Shown: positions 15,653 to 24,094 of the stretch, in pieces
How the letters are laid out: each line of letters starts with the position of its first letter
Position numbering within the stretch: the first letter of the stretch is position 1
Assembly: GCF_002858925.1 (NCBI RefSeq)
Contig: NZ_PJRS01000003.1
Coordinates: 1-33,814, forward strand
Source of the DNA: Caulobacter zeae
GTDB lineage: Bacteria; Pseudomonadota; Alphaproteobacteria; Caulobacterales; Caulobacteraceae
DNA length: 33,814 nucleotides
Direction: 5' to 3'
Program-made: the position numbers and the translations under genes
Notes under the pieces: generated by a model
What the model was told of the DNA's origin: nothing
What the model saw: the letters and a program-made list of their open reading frames with translations, nothing else
Database searches by the model: none

Positions 15653-17572
15653 ATGCCGACGCAAACTCCTCTTCTCGACACCGTTTCCTCGCCCGCCCAA
15701 ACGCGCGGGTTGTCGATCGCCGAGCTCAAACAGCTGGCGCAGGAGGTGCGCGCCGAGATGATCGACGCGGTCTCCGTCACCGGCGGCCACCTGGGCGCGG
15801 GCCTGGGCGTGGTCGAGCTGACCGTGGCCCTGCACCACGTCTACGAGACGCCCAGGGACATCCTGATCTGGGACGTCGGCCACCAGGCCTATCCGCACAA
15901 GATCCTCACCGGCCGCCGCGACCGCATCAAGACGCTGCGCCAGGGCGGGGGCCTGTCGGGCTTCACCAAGCGGGCCGAGAGCGAATTCGACCCGTTCGGC
16001 GCGGCCCACGCGGCCACCTCGATCTCGGCGGCGCTGGGCTTCTGCGCCGCGCGCGACGCCAAGGGCGAGGACAACGCCGTCGTGGCCGTGATCGGCGACG
16101 GCTCGCTGGGCGCGGGCATGGCCTATGAGGCGATGAACGCGGCCACCGACGCCACGCGCCAGCTGACGGTCATCCTCAACGACAACGACATGTCGATCGC
16201 CCCGCCGGTGGGCGGCATGAGCGCCTATCTGGCCAACCTCGTCTCGGGCGGCGCCTATCGCAAGGCGCGCAAGCTGGGCAAGACGGTGGTCGAGAAGCTG
16301 CCGACCCCGATCCGCGATGCGGCCCGCAAGGCCGAGGAATACGCCCGCGGCATGGTCACCGGCGGCACCTTCTTCGAGGAGCTGGGCTTCCACTATGTCG
16401 GCCCGATCGACGGCCACGACATGGACGCCCTGGTCTCGGTGCTGAAGAACGCCCGGGAGTTCAAGGAAAAGCCCGTCCTCGTCCACGTCGTCACCCAGAA
16501 GGGCAAGGGCTACGCCCCGGCCGAGGGCGCGGCCGACAAGCTGCACGCCGTGGCCAAGTTCGACGTCGTCACCGGCCAGCAGCAGAAGGCGGCCGCCGGC
16601 CCGCCCAGCTACACGAAGGTGTTCGCCCAGGAACTGGTCAAGCAGGCGGCCAAGGACGGCAAGATCGTCGCCATCACCGCCGCCATGCCCTCGGGCACGG
16701 GCCTCGACATCTTCGAAAAGGCCTATCCGACCCGCACCTTCGACGTCGGCATCGCCGAGCAGCACGCGGTGACCTTCGCCGCGGGCCTGGCCGCCGACGG
16801 CATGAAGCCGTTCGCGGCGATCTATTCGACCTTCCTGCAGCGCGGCTACGACCAGGTGGTCCACGACGTGGCCATCCAGCGCCTGCCGGTGCGCTTCGCC
16901 ATGGACCGCGCCGGCCTGGTCGGCGCCGACGGTCCCACGCACGCCGGATCCTTCGACATCGGCTTCATGGGGGCTCTGCCCGGCATGGTGCTGATGGCCG
17001 CCGCCGACGAGCTGGAACTGGCCCGCATGGTCGCCACCGCGGTGGAGATCGACGACCGCCCCAGCGCCTTCCGCTATCCGCGCGGCGAGGGCGTGGGCGT
17101 CGAACTGCCGGCCGGTCCGGCCGATCCTCTCGAGATCGGCAAGGGCCGCATCGTGCGCGAGGGGACCAGCGTCGCCATCGTCTCGTTCGGCACGCGCCTT
17201 TCGGAAAGCCTGAAGGCCGCCGACCTGCTGGCCGCGCGCGGCCTGTCGGCCACGGTCTGCGACGCCCGCTTCGCCAAGCCGCTGGACCTTGACCTGCTGC
17301 TGCGCCTGGCGCGCGAGCACGAGGCCATCGTCACGGTGGAAGAGGGCGCCATGGGCGGCTTCGGCGCCTTTGTGCTCCAGGCCCTGGCCCAGCACGGCGC
17401 CCTGGATCGCGGCCTGAAGATCCGCACCCTGGGCCTGCCCGACGTGTTCCAGGACCAGGACAAGCCCGACCTGATGTACGCCGAGGCGGGTCTGGACGCG
17501 GAAGGCATCCTGCGCGGGGCGCTGTCGGCGCTGGGCATGGACAATGTCAGCGCCGCGGGGCGGCGGGCTTAG
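15653..17572 (+). CDS. dxs: 1-deoxy-D-xylulose-5-phosphate synthase
   Basis: A 639-residue thiamine diphosphate enzyme that joins pyruvate and glyceraldehyde 3-phosphate in the first step of the MEP isoprenoid pathway. Visible signatures: [20 protein letters not shown] near the N terminus with the active-site histidine; the ThDP motif [15 protein letters not shown] (GDG at 148-150) closing with LNDNDMSI; the pyrimidine-binding domain with [15 protein letters not shown]; and a C-terminal transketolase-like domain. The length is normal. The ATG is 17 bases past the ispA stop with only a weak ribosome site. It is the last gene of the run and is followed by a strong terminator. Confidence 0.97.
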   Translation: MPTQTPLLDTVSSPAQTRGLSIAELKQLAQEVRAEMIDAVSVTGGHLGAGLGVVELTVALHHVYETPRDILIWDVGHQAYPHKILTGRRDRIKTLRQGGGLSGFTKRAESEFDPFGAAHAATSISAALGFCAARDAKGEDNAVVAVIGDGSLGAGMAYEAMNAATDATRQLTVILNDNDMSIAPPVGGMSAYLANLVSGGAYRKARKLGKTVVEKLPTPIRDAARKAEEYARGMVTGGTFFEELGFHYVGPIDGHDMDALVSVLKNAREFKEKPVLVHVVTQKGKGYAPAEGAADKLHAVAKFDVVTGQQQKAAAGPPSYTKVFAQELVKQAAKDGKIVAITAAMPSGTGLDIFEKAYPTRTFDVGIAEQHAVTFAAGLAADGMKPFAAIYSTFLQRGYDQVVHDVAIQRLPVRFAMDRAGLVGADGPTHAGSFDIGFMGALPGMVLMAAADELELARMVATAVEIDDRPSAFRYPRGEGVGVELPAGPADPLEIGKGRIVREGTSVAIVSFGTRLSESLKAADLLAARGLSATVCDARFAKPLDLDLLLRLAREHEAIVTVEEGAMGGFGAFVLQALAQHGALDRGLKIRTLGLPDVFQDQDKPDLMYAEAGLDAEGILRGALSALGMDNVSAAGRRA

Positions 17573-17598
17573 CCTCCGCACTCAGGTAGAGAGTATCG

Positions 17599-17635
17599 AA
17601 CGCCGCGACGGTCGCCGTCGCGGCGTTTTGCTTTT
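17599..17635 (+). terminator. Rho-independent terminator after dxs
   Basis: A perfect 13-bp stem (17,599-17,611 with 17,615-17,627) has a 3-base loop and is followed by TTGCTTTT. It begins 26 bases past the dxs stop. Confidence 0.92.
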
Positions 17636-17724
17636 CCGGCTCGCCGATGTCGCCTGCCTCATCCCTGGATGCGGGTGATGGCTGCACCAATGTCGGTTCA
17701 CGACCCCGAGCGCACGTCCTTGGA

Positions 17725-17745
17725 CCCTCTCTCCATGAGAGAGGG
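17725..17745. repeat. Small intergenic hairpin
   Basis: CCCTCTCTC and GAGAGAGGG flank CAT as a perfect 9-bp stem. It lies between the converging dxs and lipoprotein genes. No T-run follows on the minus strand, so it is more likely a REP-type element or mRNA end than a classic terminator. Confidence 0.5.
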
Positions 17746-17807
17746 GTTTGAAGCGCGTTCCACCGTGGCGAGGGAGGTGGAAGAAGAGAGCGGGAGGAAA
17801 GCTCGTC

Positions 17808-18269
17808 CTAAGCCCCGCACGCCTCGAAGAACGCCTTCACGCGGCGGCGTTCGTCGGCCTTGGCGGCGATGCTGTGGCGCTGGCCGGCGTTAACGATCGC
17901 CAGATCGCCCGTGCGGCGAAAATTGCCTAGTGCGGGGTCGCGCGTGGTCGCCGAGGCCAGCAGGAGGCTCCCGGTTCCGCCGCTTTCGGCGGGCTTGGCG
18001 GCCAGGTGCGACGTCCGGTCGCGGCTGGCCAGCCCTATGGTTCCGCCCTCCAGACCGCTGGCCGAAACCTCGACCGGCCCGCCCGGCGCGGGGCAGACCA
18101 GCATCAGCAGCACCTCGTCGCTGGAGGGGCGGCCGTAGGCCAGTTTCGGGCCTTCGCCGGGCTCGTTGAGATAGGCCCAGGCATAGGCGGGATTTGCCGA
18201 CTGCTCGTGCGCGCAGCCGGCCAGCCCGAGGGCGGCGAGCAGTGCGGCGGCGACGAGGCGGGAAGACAT
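17808..18269 (-). CDS. Small uncharacterised lipoprotein
   Basis: A 153-residue protein with a lipoprotein signal peptide (MSSRLVAAALLAALGLAGC, lipobox LAGC, lipidated Cys19). It should be anchored on the periplasmic face of the inner or outer membrane. The mature part has no domain I recognise. It contains SSDEVLLMLVCPAPGGPVEVSASG and a C-terminal FRRTGDLAIVNAGQRHSIAA, which look like beta-rich segments. AAGGAG is well placed upstream of the ATG. It lies 140 bases downstream of flgH on the same strand, so it could be read from the flagellar promoter, but hairpins in that gap argue for at least partial separation. Confidence 0.75.
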   Translation of the reverse strand: MSSRLVAAALLAALGLAGCAHEQSANPAYAWAYLNEPGEGPKLAYGRPSSDEVLLMLVCPAPGGPVEVSASGLEGGTIGLASRDRTSHLAAKPAESGGTGSLLLASATTRDPALGNFRRTGDLAIVNAGQRHSIAAKADERRRVKAFFEACGA

Positions 18270-18303
18270 GGCGGCGGATCTCCTTCGTCAGGAGAACGCC
18301 TCG

Positions 18304-18393
18304 CCGCCTAGGCGGTTTCTGCCGGTCTGCCTCCGCTCACCCTGGAGGCGGCGGAGGAGAGCCGAGTGTACGCCGTGGCCCGGACCTGTCCGG
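18304..18393 (-). terminator. Hairpin cluster downstream of flgH
   Basis: The flgH-lipoprotein gap holds the palindrome CCGCCTAGGCGG (18,304-18,315), a GCCTCC/GGAGGC stem near 18,330-18,352 and CCGGAC-CT-GTCCGG (18,380-18,393). None has a T-run on the minus strand, so termination here is uncertain; attenuation or RNA protection is possible. Confidence 0.35.
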
Positions 18394-18409
18394 AACGGCC
18401 CCTAGATCA

Positions 18410-19141
18410 TCAGAACGGCGAGAACTTCTCGACCAGCGACTGGCCGGCCGGGGTCTTCTGCACGCGGCTGATGTCGCCGCGGCCGCCGTAGTTGATGCGG
18501 GCTTCGGCGATCTGGGTGTGCTTGATGGTGTTGGCCGAGGAGATGTCTTCCGGACGAACGATGCCGGCCACGGTCAGCTGGCGCAGTTCGTTGTTGGTCT
18601 TCACCTCCTGGGTGCCCTGGATGACCATGTTGCCGTTGGGCATGACCTGGGCGACGATCGCGGCGACCGTCAGGTTGATCTTCTCCGAGCGGCTGACGCT
18701 GCCGGCGCCCGAATTGGAGAAGGCCGAGTTGGTGCCCACGGCGTTGGCCGGGTCGAAACCGCCCGGCAGAACCTTGCCCAGGCTGGATTCCAGGCCGAAG
18801 AAGTTGCTGACGCCAGCGTTGCCCGTCGAGGTGCGCGACGACTTGCTGGTGTTGTTGGTGCTGACGCTGTCGTCGATCTCGATCAGCACGGTGACGATGT
18901 CGCCGACGCGGCTGGCGCGCTGGTCGTTGAAGAAGGCGCGGGCGCCGACGCGCCACAGCGAGTTGGCCGAGGCGGCCTGCGGGGCCGGTTCGCGGGCCGA
19001 GACGTAGGTCGGGGCCATGGGGGCGAGCGAGGCGGGGTAGCCGACGGGGGCCAGTTCGGGGCCCTTCACCGCTTCGGAAACGGTCGAGCAGGCGGCGATC
19101 GGGGCGAGCAGGGCGAGGGCGACGAAGGCGGCGGGGCGCAT
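18410..19141 (-). CDS. flgH: Flagellar L-ring lipoprotein FlgH
   Basis: A 243-residue outer-membrane lipoprotein that forms the L-ring around the flagellar rod. The signal peptide ends in a lipobox (APIAAC, lipidated Cys near residue 18). The family core is visible: SLWRVGARAFFNDQRASRVGDIVTVLIEIDD, then TNNTSKSSRTS, and a C-terminal INLTVAAIVAQVMPNGNMVIQGTQEVKTNNE with the VRPEDISSANTIKHTQIAEARINYGGRG block. The ATG at 19,139-19,141 begins the signal peptide; a much longer open frame upstream is a shadow of flgA. Last of the flgF-flgG-flgA-flgH set, 17 bases after flgA. Confidence 0.97.
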   Translation of the reverse strand: MRPAAFVALALLAPIAACSTVSEAVKGPELAPVGYPASLAPMAPTYVSAREPAPQAASANSLWRVGARAFFNDQRASRVGDIVTVLIEIDDSVSTNNTSKSSRTSTGNAGVSNFFGLESSLGKVLPGGFDPANAVGTNSAFSNSGAGSVSRSEKINLTVAAIVAQVMPNGNMVIQGTQEVKTNNELRQLTVAGIVRPEDISSANTIKHTQIAEARINYGGRGDISRVQKTPAGQSLVEKFSPF

Positions 19142-19158
19142 GGGTGTCTCTTGCTCTC

Positions 19159-19920
19159 TTATCGGGCGGCGTAGCGCACGGAATTGGAACGGGCCTTGAG
19201 GGCTTGCGCCTCGGGGCCGACGGCGGCCGAACCGGGGCCGGTGGCCACCGCTTCGATGATCTTCTTGCTGGCGGTGTTCTGCACGCTGACGGCTTCTCCG
19301 ACGGCGGCGGCGCTCATGGCCTTGCCTTGCAAGGTGAGGGCCACGCCGGCGTAGTCGTAGGTGACTGCGACAACATCGCCCTTGGCGATGACCTGGGCGG
19401 CGGCGACGTCGCGCATCGAGGCGGCGGAACCCTCGCGCAGCGGGCGCTTGGTGGTCATGCCGATCATGGCGTCGGCGTCGGACGGGGCGTCGAAGGGCGC
19501 CGAGGCGACCTTGATCCACACCAGGTCCTGCGGCTGCACGGTCTCGCCGGCGGCCAGGCTGCGGGCGTAGGCAAGAACCTCCACGTTGCCGCGCGGAGCG
19601 GAGGCGGAAGCGCCCGCCAGCTGGCCGCCGCCTTCGGCGCCCTGGCGGATGATGATGCGGCGCAGGCCCTGCGGGTTGGCCCACTCGAGCCCCGCGCGGC
19701 GGGCGGTCATCTGCACCTGGGCGGCGTCGAGCACGGCGCTGGGACCAAGGCGGCGGCCCACGACGACCGAACCGGCCGAGCCGGCGCCGTCGAAGAGTTC
19801 GCCCAGCGTGATGACGCCGTCGGCGTCGGTGGTGTCCTGGCGCAGGCTGACGGGCTGGCCGGCGAAGGCGGCCGGGGCGGCGATCAGCAGGGCGGCGGCG
19901 GCGAGGAGCAGGCTTTTCAT
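19159..19920 (-). CDS. flgA: Flagellar P-ring assembly chaperone FlgA
   Basis: A 253-residue periplasmic protein that assists assembly of FlgI into the P-ring. The signal peptide covers residues 1-20 (MKSLLLAAAALLIAAPAAFA). The C-terminal SAF/ChapFlgA domain is recognisable, with an AGETVQPQDLVWIKV segment, GMTTKRPLREGSAASMRDV, and IAKGDVVAVTYDYAGVALTLQGKAMSAAAVGEAVSVQN leading to a short tail. It starts 4 bases after the flgG stop and is followed by flgH. The flgI gene is not in the window. Confidence 0.95.
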   Translation of the reverse strand: MKSLLLAAAALLIAAPAAFAGQPVSLRQDTTDADGVITLGELFDGAGSAGSVVVGRRLGPSAVLDAAQVQMTARRAGLEWANPQGLRRIIIRQGAEGGGQLAGASASAPRGNVEVLAYARSLAAGETVQPQDLVWIKVASAPFDAPSDADAMIGMTTKRPLREGSAASMRDVAAAQVIAKGDVVAVTYDYAGVALTLQGKAMSAAAVGEAVSVQNTASKKIIEAVATGPGSAAVGPEAQALKARSNSVRYAAR

Positions 19921-19924
19921 GAGC

Positions 19925-20713
19925 TTACGACCGCAGGTTCGAGGTGGCCTGGAGCATCTGGTCGGCCGTGGTGATGACCTTGGAGTTCATCTCGTAGGCG
20001 CGCTGGGCGACGATCAGCGAGGTGATTTCGCTGACGGCGTCGACGTTCGAGGCTTCGGTGTAGTTCTGCAGCAGGGTGCCGAAGCCGGGCTGGCCGGGGG
20101 CGGCGATGTTGGCCGCGCCGGACGCGCCGGTCTCCAGATAGAGGTTGTCGCCGATGGCCTCGAGGCCGCCTTCGTTCATGAAGTTGGCCAGCTCGATCTG
20201 GCCGACCGTCTGCGGGTCGGTCTGGCCGTCGAGGTTGACCTGCACCAGGCCGGTCTTGCCGATGGTGATGCCGGTGGTGTTCTCGGGCAGGGTGATGCCC
20301 GGCTGGACGAGATAGCCGTCCTCGGTGACGATCTGGCCCTGGTCGTTGGTCGAGAAGTTGCCGGCGCGGGTGTAGGCGGTCTCGCCCGAGGGCAGCAGGA
20401 TCTGCAGGTAGCCCTTGCCCTGGATGGCCACGTCCAGCGGGTTGTTGGTCATGGTCGGCGTGCCCTGCTCGGTGATGCGGTACACCGAGCCGGCCTTGAC
20501 GCCGCCGCCGACCTGAACGCCGGTCGGGACCACGTTGCCGTCGCTCGACGACTGGGCGCCGGCGCGCTCGATCGTCTGGTACAGCAGGTCCTGGAACTCG
20601 GCCCGTTGGCGCTTGAAGCCGACGGTGTTCATGTTGGCGATGTTGTTCGAGATGACTTCGACGTTCAGCTGTTGGGCCGACATGCCGGTCGCGGCGGTGC
20701 GCAGAGCTTGCAT
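19925..20713 (-). CDS. flgG: Flagellar distal rod protein FlgG
   Basis: A 262-residue distal rod subunit, exported by the flagellar type III system without a cleaved signal. It has the conserved N-terminal MQALRTAATGMSAQQLNVEVISNNIANMNTVGFKR. Middle blocks such as TNNPLDVAIQGKGYLQI and YTRAGNFSTNDQGQIVTEDGYLV follow. The C-terminal coiled-coil EITSLIVAQRAYEMNSKVITTADQMLQATSNLR ends the protein. The length equals that of typical FlgG (about 260). Translation starts 13 bases after the flgF stop. Confidence 0.98.
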   Translation of the reverse strand: MQALRTAATGMSAQQLNVEVISNNIANMNTVGFKRQRAEFQDLLYQTIERAGAQSSSDGNVVPTGVQVGGGVKAGSVYRITEQGTPTMTNNPLDVAIQGKGYLQILLPSGETAYTRAGNFSTNDQGQIVTEDGYLVQPGITLPENTTGITIGKTGLVQVNLDGQTDPQTVGQIELANFMNEGGLEAIGDNLYLETGASGAANIAAPGQPGFGTLLQNYTEASNVDAVSEITSLIVAQRAYEMNSKVITTADQMLQATSNLRS

Positions 20714-20726
20714 TGTTCGTTATCCC

Positions 20727-21464
20727 TTACTGGACCTTGCCCATGCGCTCGACGGCGGAGCGCGAGAGTTCGGCGGTCTGGTCCATCATCTTGGCGATGC
20801 TCTCGTAGGCGCGGCTGACCTCGATGAGCTTGGTGATCTGCTGGATGGGCTGGACGTTCGACCCCTCCAGCATGCCTTGGTGGATGATCGCGTCGGTGGC
20901 GGACTGCGGGGTCTCGTTGCCGACGTTGCGATAGAGATTGTCGCCGTCCTTGCGCAGCGAGGCGAGGTCGGAGAAGCGGGCGACGCCGATCTTGCCCACG
21001 CGCACCTGGCCCTGGGTGACGATGCCGTCACGGCCGATGCTGACGGGGCCAAGTTCCGGGTCGACGGTGATCTGGCCGCCGCCGTCGTCCAGCACCGGAG
21101 CGCCTTCCTGGGTGGTCAGGACGCCTTCGGGATTGGTGGTGAAGCGGCCGTCGCGGGTGTAGCGCTCGCCTTCGCCGGTCGAGACCTTGAAGAACCCCTG
21201 GTTCTCGATGGCCAGGTCGAAGGTACCGCCGGTCTGGTTCAGGGCGCCGGGCGTGAAGTCGCGGATCACGCCGTCGTCGAGCACGAACTTGATCGGCGCC
21301 GGGCCGCCCGCGGTGCGCGCGGGCTTGGCCGCCTCGGTGCGGACCATCAGGTCCTCGACCTTGAAGCCGGTGGTGTTCGCGTTGGCGATGTTGTTCGCGA
21401 CGATGTCCAGCTCACGACGGAGCGTCATCTGCCGCGAAAGGCCCACATACAGCGCGTTGTCCAT
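20727..21464 (-). CDS. flgF: Flagellar proximal rod protein FlgF
   Basis: A 245-residue rod subunit with the N-terminal MDNALYVGLSRQMTLRRELD and NNIANANTTGFK, the FDLAIENQGFFKVSTGEGERYTRDGRF block, and a C-terminal helix (ITKLIEVSRAYESIAKMMDQ). The ATG at 21,462-21,464 fits the family start; a frame open a further 16 codons upstream would run through the promoter. It is the first gene of the leftward rod/ring operon, with a sigma-54 promoter about 50 bases upstream, the class III pattern of Caulobacter flagellar genes. Confidence 0.96.
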   Translation of the reverse strand: MDNALYVGLSRQMTLRRELDIVANNIANANTTGFKVEDLMVRTEAAKPARTAGGPAPIKFVLDDGVIRDFTPGALNQTGGTFDLAIENQGFFKVSTGEGERYTRDGRFTTNPEGVLTTQEGAPVLDDGGGQITVDPELGPVSIGRDGIVTQGQVRVGKIGVARFSDLASLRKDGDNLYRNVGNETPQSATDAIIHQGMLEGSNVQPIQQITKLIEVSRAYESIAKMMDQTAELSRSAVERMGKVQ

Positions 21465-21512
21465 GACGATTAACTCGCAGTTTGGCGCGACAAATGCGCC
21501 GCAACCCTGCAA

Positions 21513-21527
21513 GCAAGCCCCGTGCCA
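21513..21527 (-). promoter_or_regulatory. Sigma-54 promoter of the flgF operon
   Basis: On the minus strand the sequence is TGGCAC-GGGGC-TTGC, an exact match to the -24/-12 consensus TGGCAC-N5-TTGC. It lies about 50 bases upstream of the flgF ATG, giving an expected transcription start near 21,502. In Caulobacter such promoters need the activator FlbD and IHF; I cannot identify their sites by eye. Confidence 0.9.
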
Positions 21528-21635
21528 ACTCTAAAATCGCAATGAAAACAGTGGGGAGGGTGGTTAACGCTGGCGCTTTGCCAGAGTCCGCCGGGCAGAT
21601 TCGACCTGCGACCAAATGGCCTTCAAAAGAGATCG

Positions 21636-21640
21636 TTAAC
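21636..21640 (+). promoter_or_regulatory. Candidate CtrA half-site upstream of fliL
   Basis: TTAAC (as GTTAACC) lies about 50 bases before the fliL GTG. Early flagellar genes of Caulobacter, including fliL, are class II and controlled by CtrA, whose sites contain TTAA-N7-TTAAC. Only one good half is seen here. Another TTAAC is at 21,564-21,568 and one at 21,470-21,474. The assignment rests mainly on the gene's known class. Confidence 0.4.
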
Positions 21641-21686
21641 CATGCTCGCGCATGAGTACGGGTCATAGATTTCAAGGAACCTGCGC

Positions 21687-22301
21687 GTGGCCAAGAAACC
21701 CCCGAAGGAAGCTCCCGCCCCGGAAGGCGAAGAGGGCGCGGCCGAGGGTGAAGCTCCCGCCAAGAAGAAGCCGCCGATCATCCTGATCGCGGCGGCCGCC
21801 GGCCTGCTCGTGGTCGGTGGGGGCGGGGCCGCGGCCTTCTTCCTGATGAAGCCCAAGCCGGCCGCCGAGGGCGAAGCCGGCCACGGCGAGGAGAAGAAGG
21901 AAAAGAAAAAGGAAAAGAAGAAGGAAGAGGGCAGCGAGGGCGCCAAGACCGCCGAGGGCGGCGCCGGCGCGCCGGTCATCAAGGAAGGCCCCGACGGCGT
22001 GGTGTTCTACACCCTGCCCGACCTCGTCGTGAACATGCAGTCGGCCGACGGCAAGTCGACCTTCCTGAAGCTGAAGCTGACCTTCGAGCTGCCCGACGAG
22101 GAGACGGCCGAGGCGCTGACGCCGAACCTGCCGCGCCTGACCGACATGTTCCAGACCTTCCTGCGCGAACTGCGTCCCGAGGACCTCGCCGGCAGCCAGG
22201 GCAGCTACCAGCTGCGCGCCGAGCTGCTGCGCCGTGTTAACCTGGTGGCCGCCCCTTCGAAAGTTAACGCCGTCCTGATCGAGGAGATGCTGATCAACTA
22301 G
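21687..22301 (+). CDS. fliL: Flagellar basal body-associated protein FliL
   Basis: A 204-residue inner-membrane protein with a cytoplasmic N terminus, one membrane helix (about residues 30-53, PPIILIAAAAGLLVV...) and a periplasmic stomatin-like FliL domain from about residue 100 (GVVFYTLPDLVVNMQSAD ... FLKLKLTFELPDEE). FliL surrounds the stator and modulates torque. A lysine/glutamate repeat linker (residues 69-82) separates helix and domain. The start is GTG at 21,687 with AAGGA eight bases upstream. First gene of a five-gene operon; fliM begins 27 bases after its stop. Confidence 0.95.
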   Translation: MAKKPPKEAPAPEGEEGAAEGEAPAKKKPPIILIAAAAGLLVVGGGGAAAFFLMKPKPAAEGEAGHGEEKKEKKKEKKKEEGSEGAKTAEGGAGAPVIKEGPDGVVFYTLPDLVVNMQSADGKSTFLKLKLTFELPDEETAEALTPNLPRLTDMFQTFLRELRPEDLAGSQGSYQLRAELLRRVNLVAAPSKVNAVLIEEMLIN

Positions 22302-22328
22302 CCTTCGGGCCGGCTGAGGCGAACCATC

Positions 22329-23483
22329 ATGGCAGACGAGATCGACGATCAGGCCGCGATGGCCCAATGGGCGGCGGAGAACCCCCCGGGGACCTTCGAC
22401 GCCTCGGGCGGCGGCGAGCTGAACAACAGCTTCGGCGACTTCAGCGGCGGCATGGCCGGCATGGCCGGCTGGGACGACGGCGGCGGCGACGCCATGGGAT
22501 CCGAGCGGATCCTGAACCAGGACGAGATCGACAGCCTGCTGGGCTTCGACCTGTCGGGCGACGGCGGCGACGACCGCACCGGCATCCGCGCCATCATCAA
22601 CTCGGCCCTCGTCAGCTACGAGCGCCTGCCGATGCTGGAAATCGTCTTCGACCGCCTGGTGCGGTTGATGACGACCTCCCTGCGCAACTTCACTTCCGAC
22701 AACGTCGAGGTCAGCCTCGACAACATCAGCTCGATCCGCTTCGGCGACTACCTGAACTCGATCCCGCTGCCGGCCATACTGGCGGTGTTCCGGGCCGAGG
22801 AGCTGGACAACTACGGCCTGCTGACGGTCGATTCCAACCTGATCTACTCGATCGTCGACGTGCTGCTGGGCGGCCGTCGGGGCACCGCGGCCATGCGCAT
22901 CGAGGGGCGGCCCTACACCACCATCGAACGCGTGCTGGTGCAGCGGATGGTCGAGGTGGTGCTGAACGACGCCAAGGCCGCCTTCGAGCCGCTGCATCCG
23001 GTGTCGTTCACCCTGGACCGCCTGGAGACCAACCCGCGCTTCGCCGCCATCGCGCGTCCCGCCAATGCGGCGATCCTGGTGAAGCTGCGGATCGACATGG
23101 AAGACCGCGGCGGCCGCATCGAGCTGCTGCTGCCCTACGCCACGCTGGAACCCATCCGGAAGATGCTGCTGCAGCAGTTCATGGGTGAGAAGTTCGGCCG
23201 CGACAACATCTGGGAAGGCCACTTGGCCACCGAGCTCTGGACCACCCAGATGGAGGTGCGCGCGGTGCTCGACGAGCAGCAACTGCCGCTTTCCAAGGTG
23301 CTGAACCTGCAGGTCGGCGACACGTTGATGCTGAACGCCACGCCCGACAGCCTGGTGGAGTTGCGGGCGGGGTCGATTCCGCTTACCCGCGGCCGGATGG
23401 GCCGCCGTAACCATTCTATCGCCATCCGGGCCGACGCCCCGCTGACGCCCGCGGCGAAGAAGGCGGTTCAGAAGCTGAAATGA
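22329..23483 (+). CDS. fliM: Flagellar motor switch protein FliM
   Basis: A 384-residue C-ring protein that binds phosphorylated CheY and sets rotation direction. The CheY-binding motif ILNQDEIDSLLG lies at residues 61-72 instead of at the extreme N terminus, behind a Gly/Met/Asp-rich extension. The middle CheC-like domain follows (LEIVFDRLVRLMTTSLRNF, RFGDYLNSIPLPAI, VDVLLGGRRG), and a C-terminal SpoA domain (LPLSKVLNLQVGDTLML) ends the protein. The stop overlaps the next gene's ATG (ATGA), coupling their translation. Confidence 0.97.
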   Translation: MADEIDDQAAMAQWAAENPPGTFDASGGGELNNSFGDFSGGMAGMAGWDDGGGDAMGSERILNQDEIDSLLGFDLSGDGGDDRTGIRAIINSALVSYERLPMLEIVFDRLVRLMTTSLRNFTSDNVEVSLDNISSIRFGDYLNSIPLPAILAVFRAEELDNYGLLTVDSNLIYSIVDVLLGGRRGTAAMRIEGRPYTTIERVLVQRMVEVVLNDAKAAFEPLHPVSFTLDRLETNPRFAAIARPANAAILVKLRIDMEDRGGRIELLLPYATLEPIRKMLLQQFMGEKFGRDNIWEGHLATELWTTQMEVRAVLDEQQLPLSKVLNLQVGDTLMLNATPDSLVELRAGSIPLTRGRMGRRNHSIAIRADAPLTPAAKKAVQKLK

Positions 23484-24094
23484 GCCTGATCTCGGTCGCC
23501 TTGCAGGTTCTTCTGGCGGTGCTGCTGATGGTGGCGCTGGTCTTCGGCTGGCGCCTGGAGCGCAAGCTGAAGGCGCTGCGCGACGCCCAGAGCGGCTTCG
23601 CCAAGGCCGTGGCCGACCTGGACAACGCCGCCCAGCGCGCCGAGCAGGGCCTGGCCGACCTGCGGGCGGCGACCGACGAAGCTTCCGAATACCTGGCTGA
23701 CCGCATCGAGAAGGCCAAGGCCCTGGCCGCCCAGCTGGACGAGCGCATGACCCGCGCCGCCGCCGCGCCGCGCATCGAGGCCCGCCCCGAGCCGGCCCCG
23801 CGCCCGGCCCGCGAGCCGCGTGATTTCGCCGCGCCGCCCGCGCCCGAGGCCCCTTCGGCCGGCGGCCGCCGCCTGAACGCGCAGGACTTCGAGGCGATGC
23901 TGGAGCGCGAGGCCCGCGCCCGCGGCGCCGGCCCTGCGACCTCGCGTCCCGCGACGCCTTCGCAATCCTCGCCTATTCCGTCCGCCACGCCCGCGCGTGA
24001 AACCCCGCGTTCACGCGCGCGGGTGGATGATGACCTGTTCGACGGCCCCGACCCCGCGTCGCGGCCCGGATCGCCATTCAGAGACCGTCGATGA
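23480..24094 (+). CDS. pflI: PflI-like flagellar positioning protein (DUF6468)
   Basis: A 204-residue bitopic protein. It has an N-terminal membrane helix (about residues 5-23, LQVLLAVLLMVALVFGW), a coiled-coil stretch (about 27-95, KLKALRDAQSGFAKAVADLDNAAQRAEQGL) and a proline- and arginine-rich tail to the end. This matches the DUF6468 group and the description of Caulobacter PflI, a proline-rich membrane protein needed to place the flagellum at the pole. The name rests on layout and position after fliM, recalled rather than aligned. It overlaps fliM and the next gene by ATGA at both ends, so it belongs to the fliL operon. Confidence 0.78.
   Translation: MSLISVALQVLLAVLLMVALVFGWRLERKLKALRDAQSGFAKAVADLDNAAQRAEQGLADLRAATDEASEYLADRIEKAKALAAQLDERMTRAAAAPRIEARPEPAPRPAREPRDFAAPPAPEAPSAGGRRLNAQDFEAMLEREARARGAGPATSRPATPSQSSPIPSATPARETPRSRARVDDDLFDGPDPASRPGSPFRDRR

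Noticed and set aside
15590..17581. 663-codon open frame opposite dxs
   Set aside because: The sense strand encodes an intact DXS with all motifs. The antisense frame is rich in Gly/Arg/Val/His in the pattern produced by complementing GC-biased codons.
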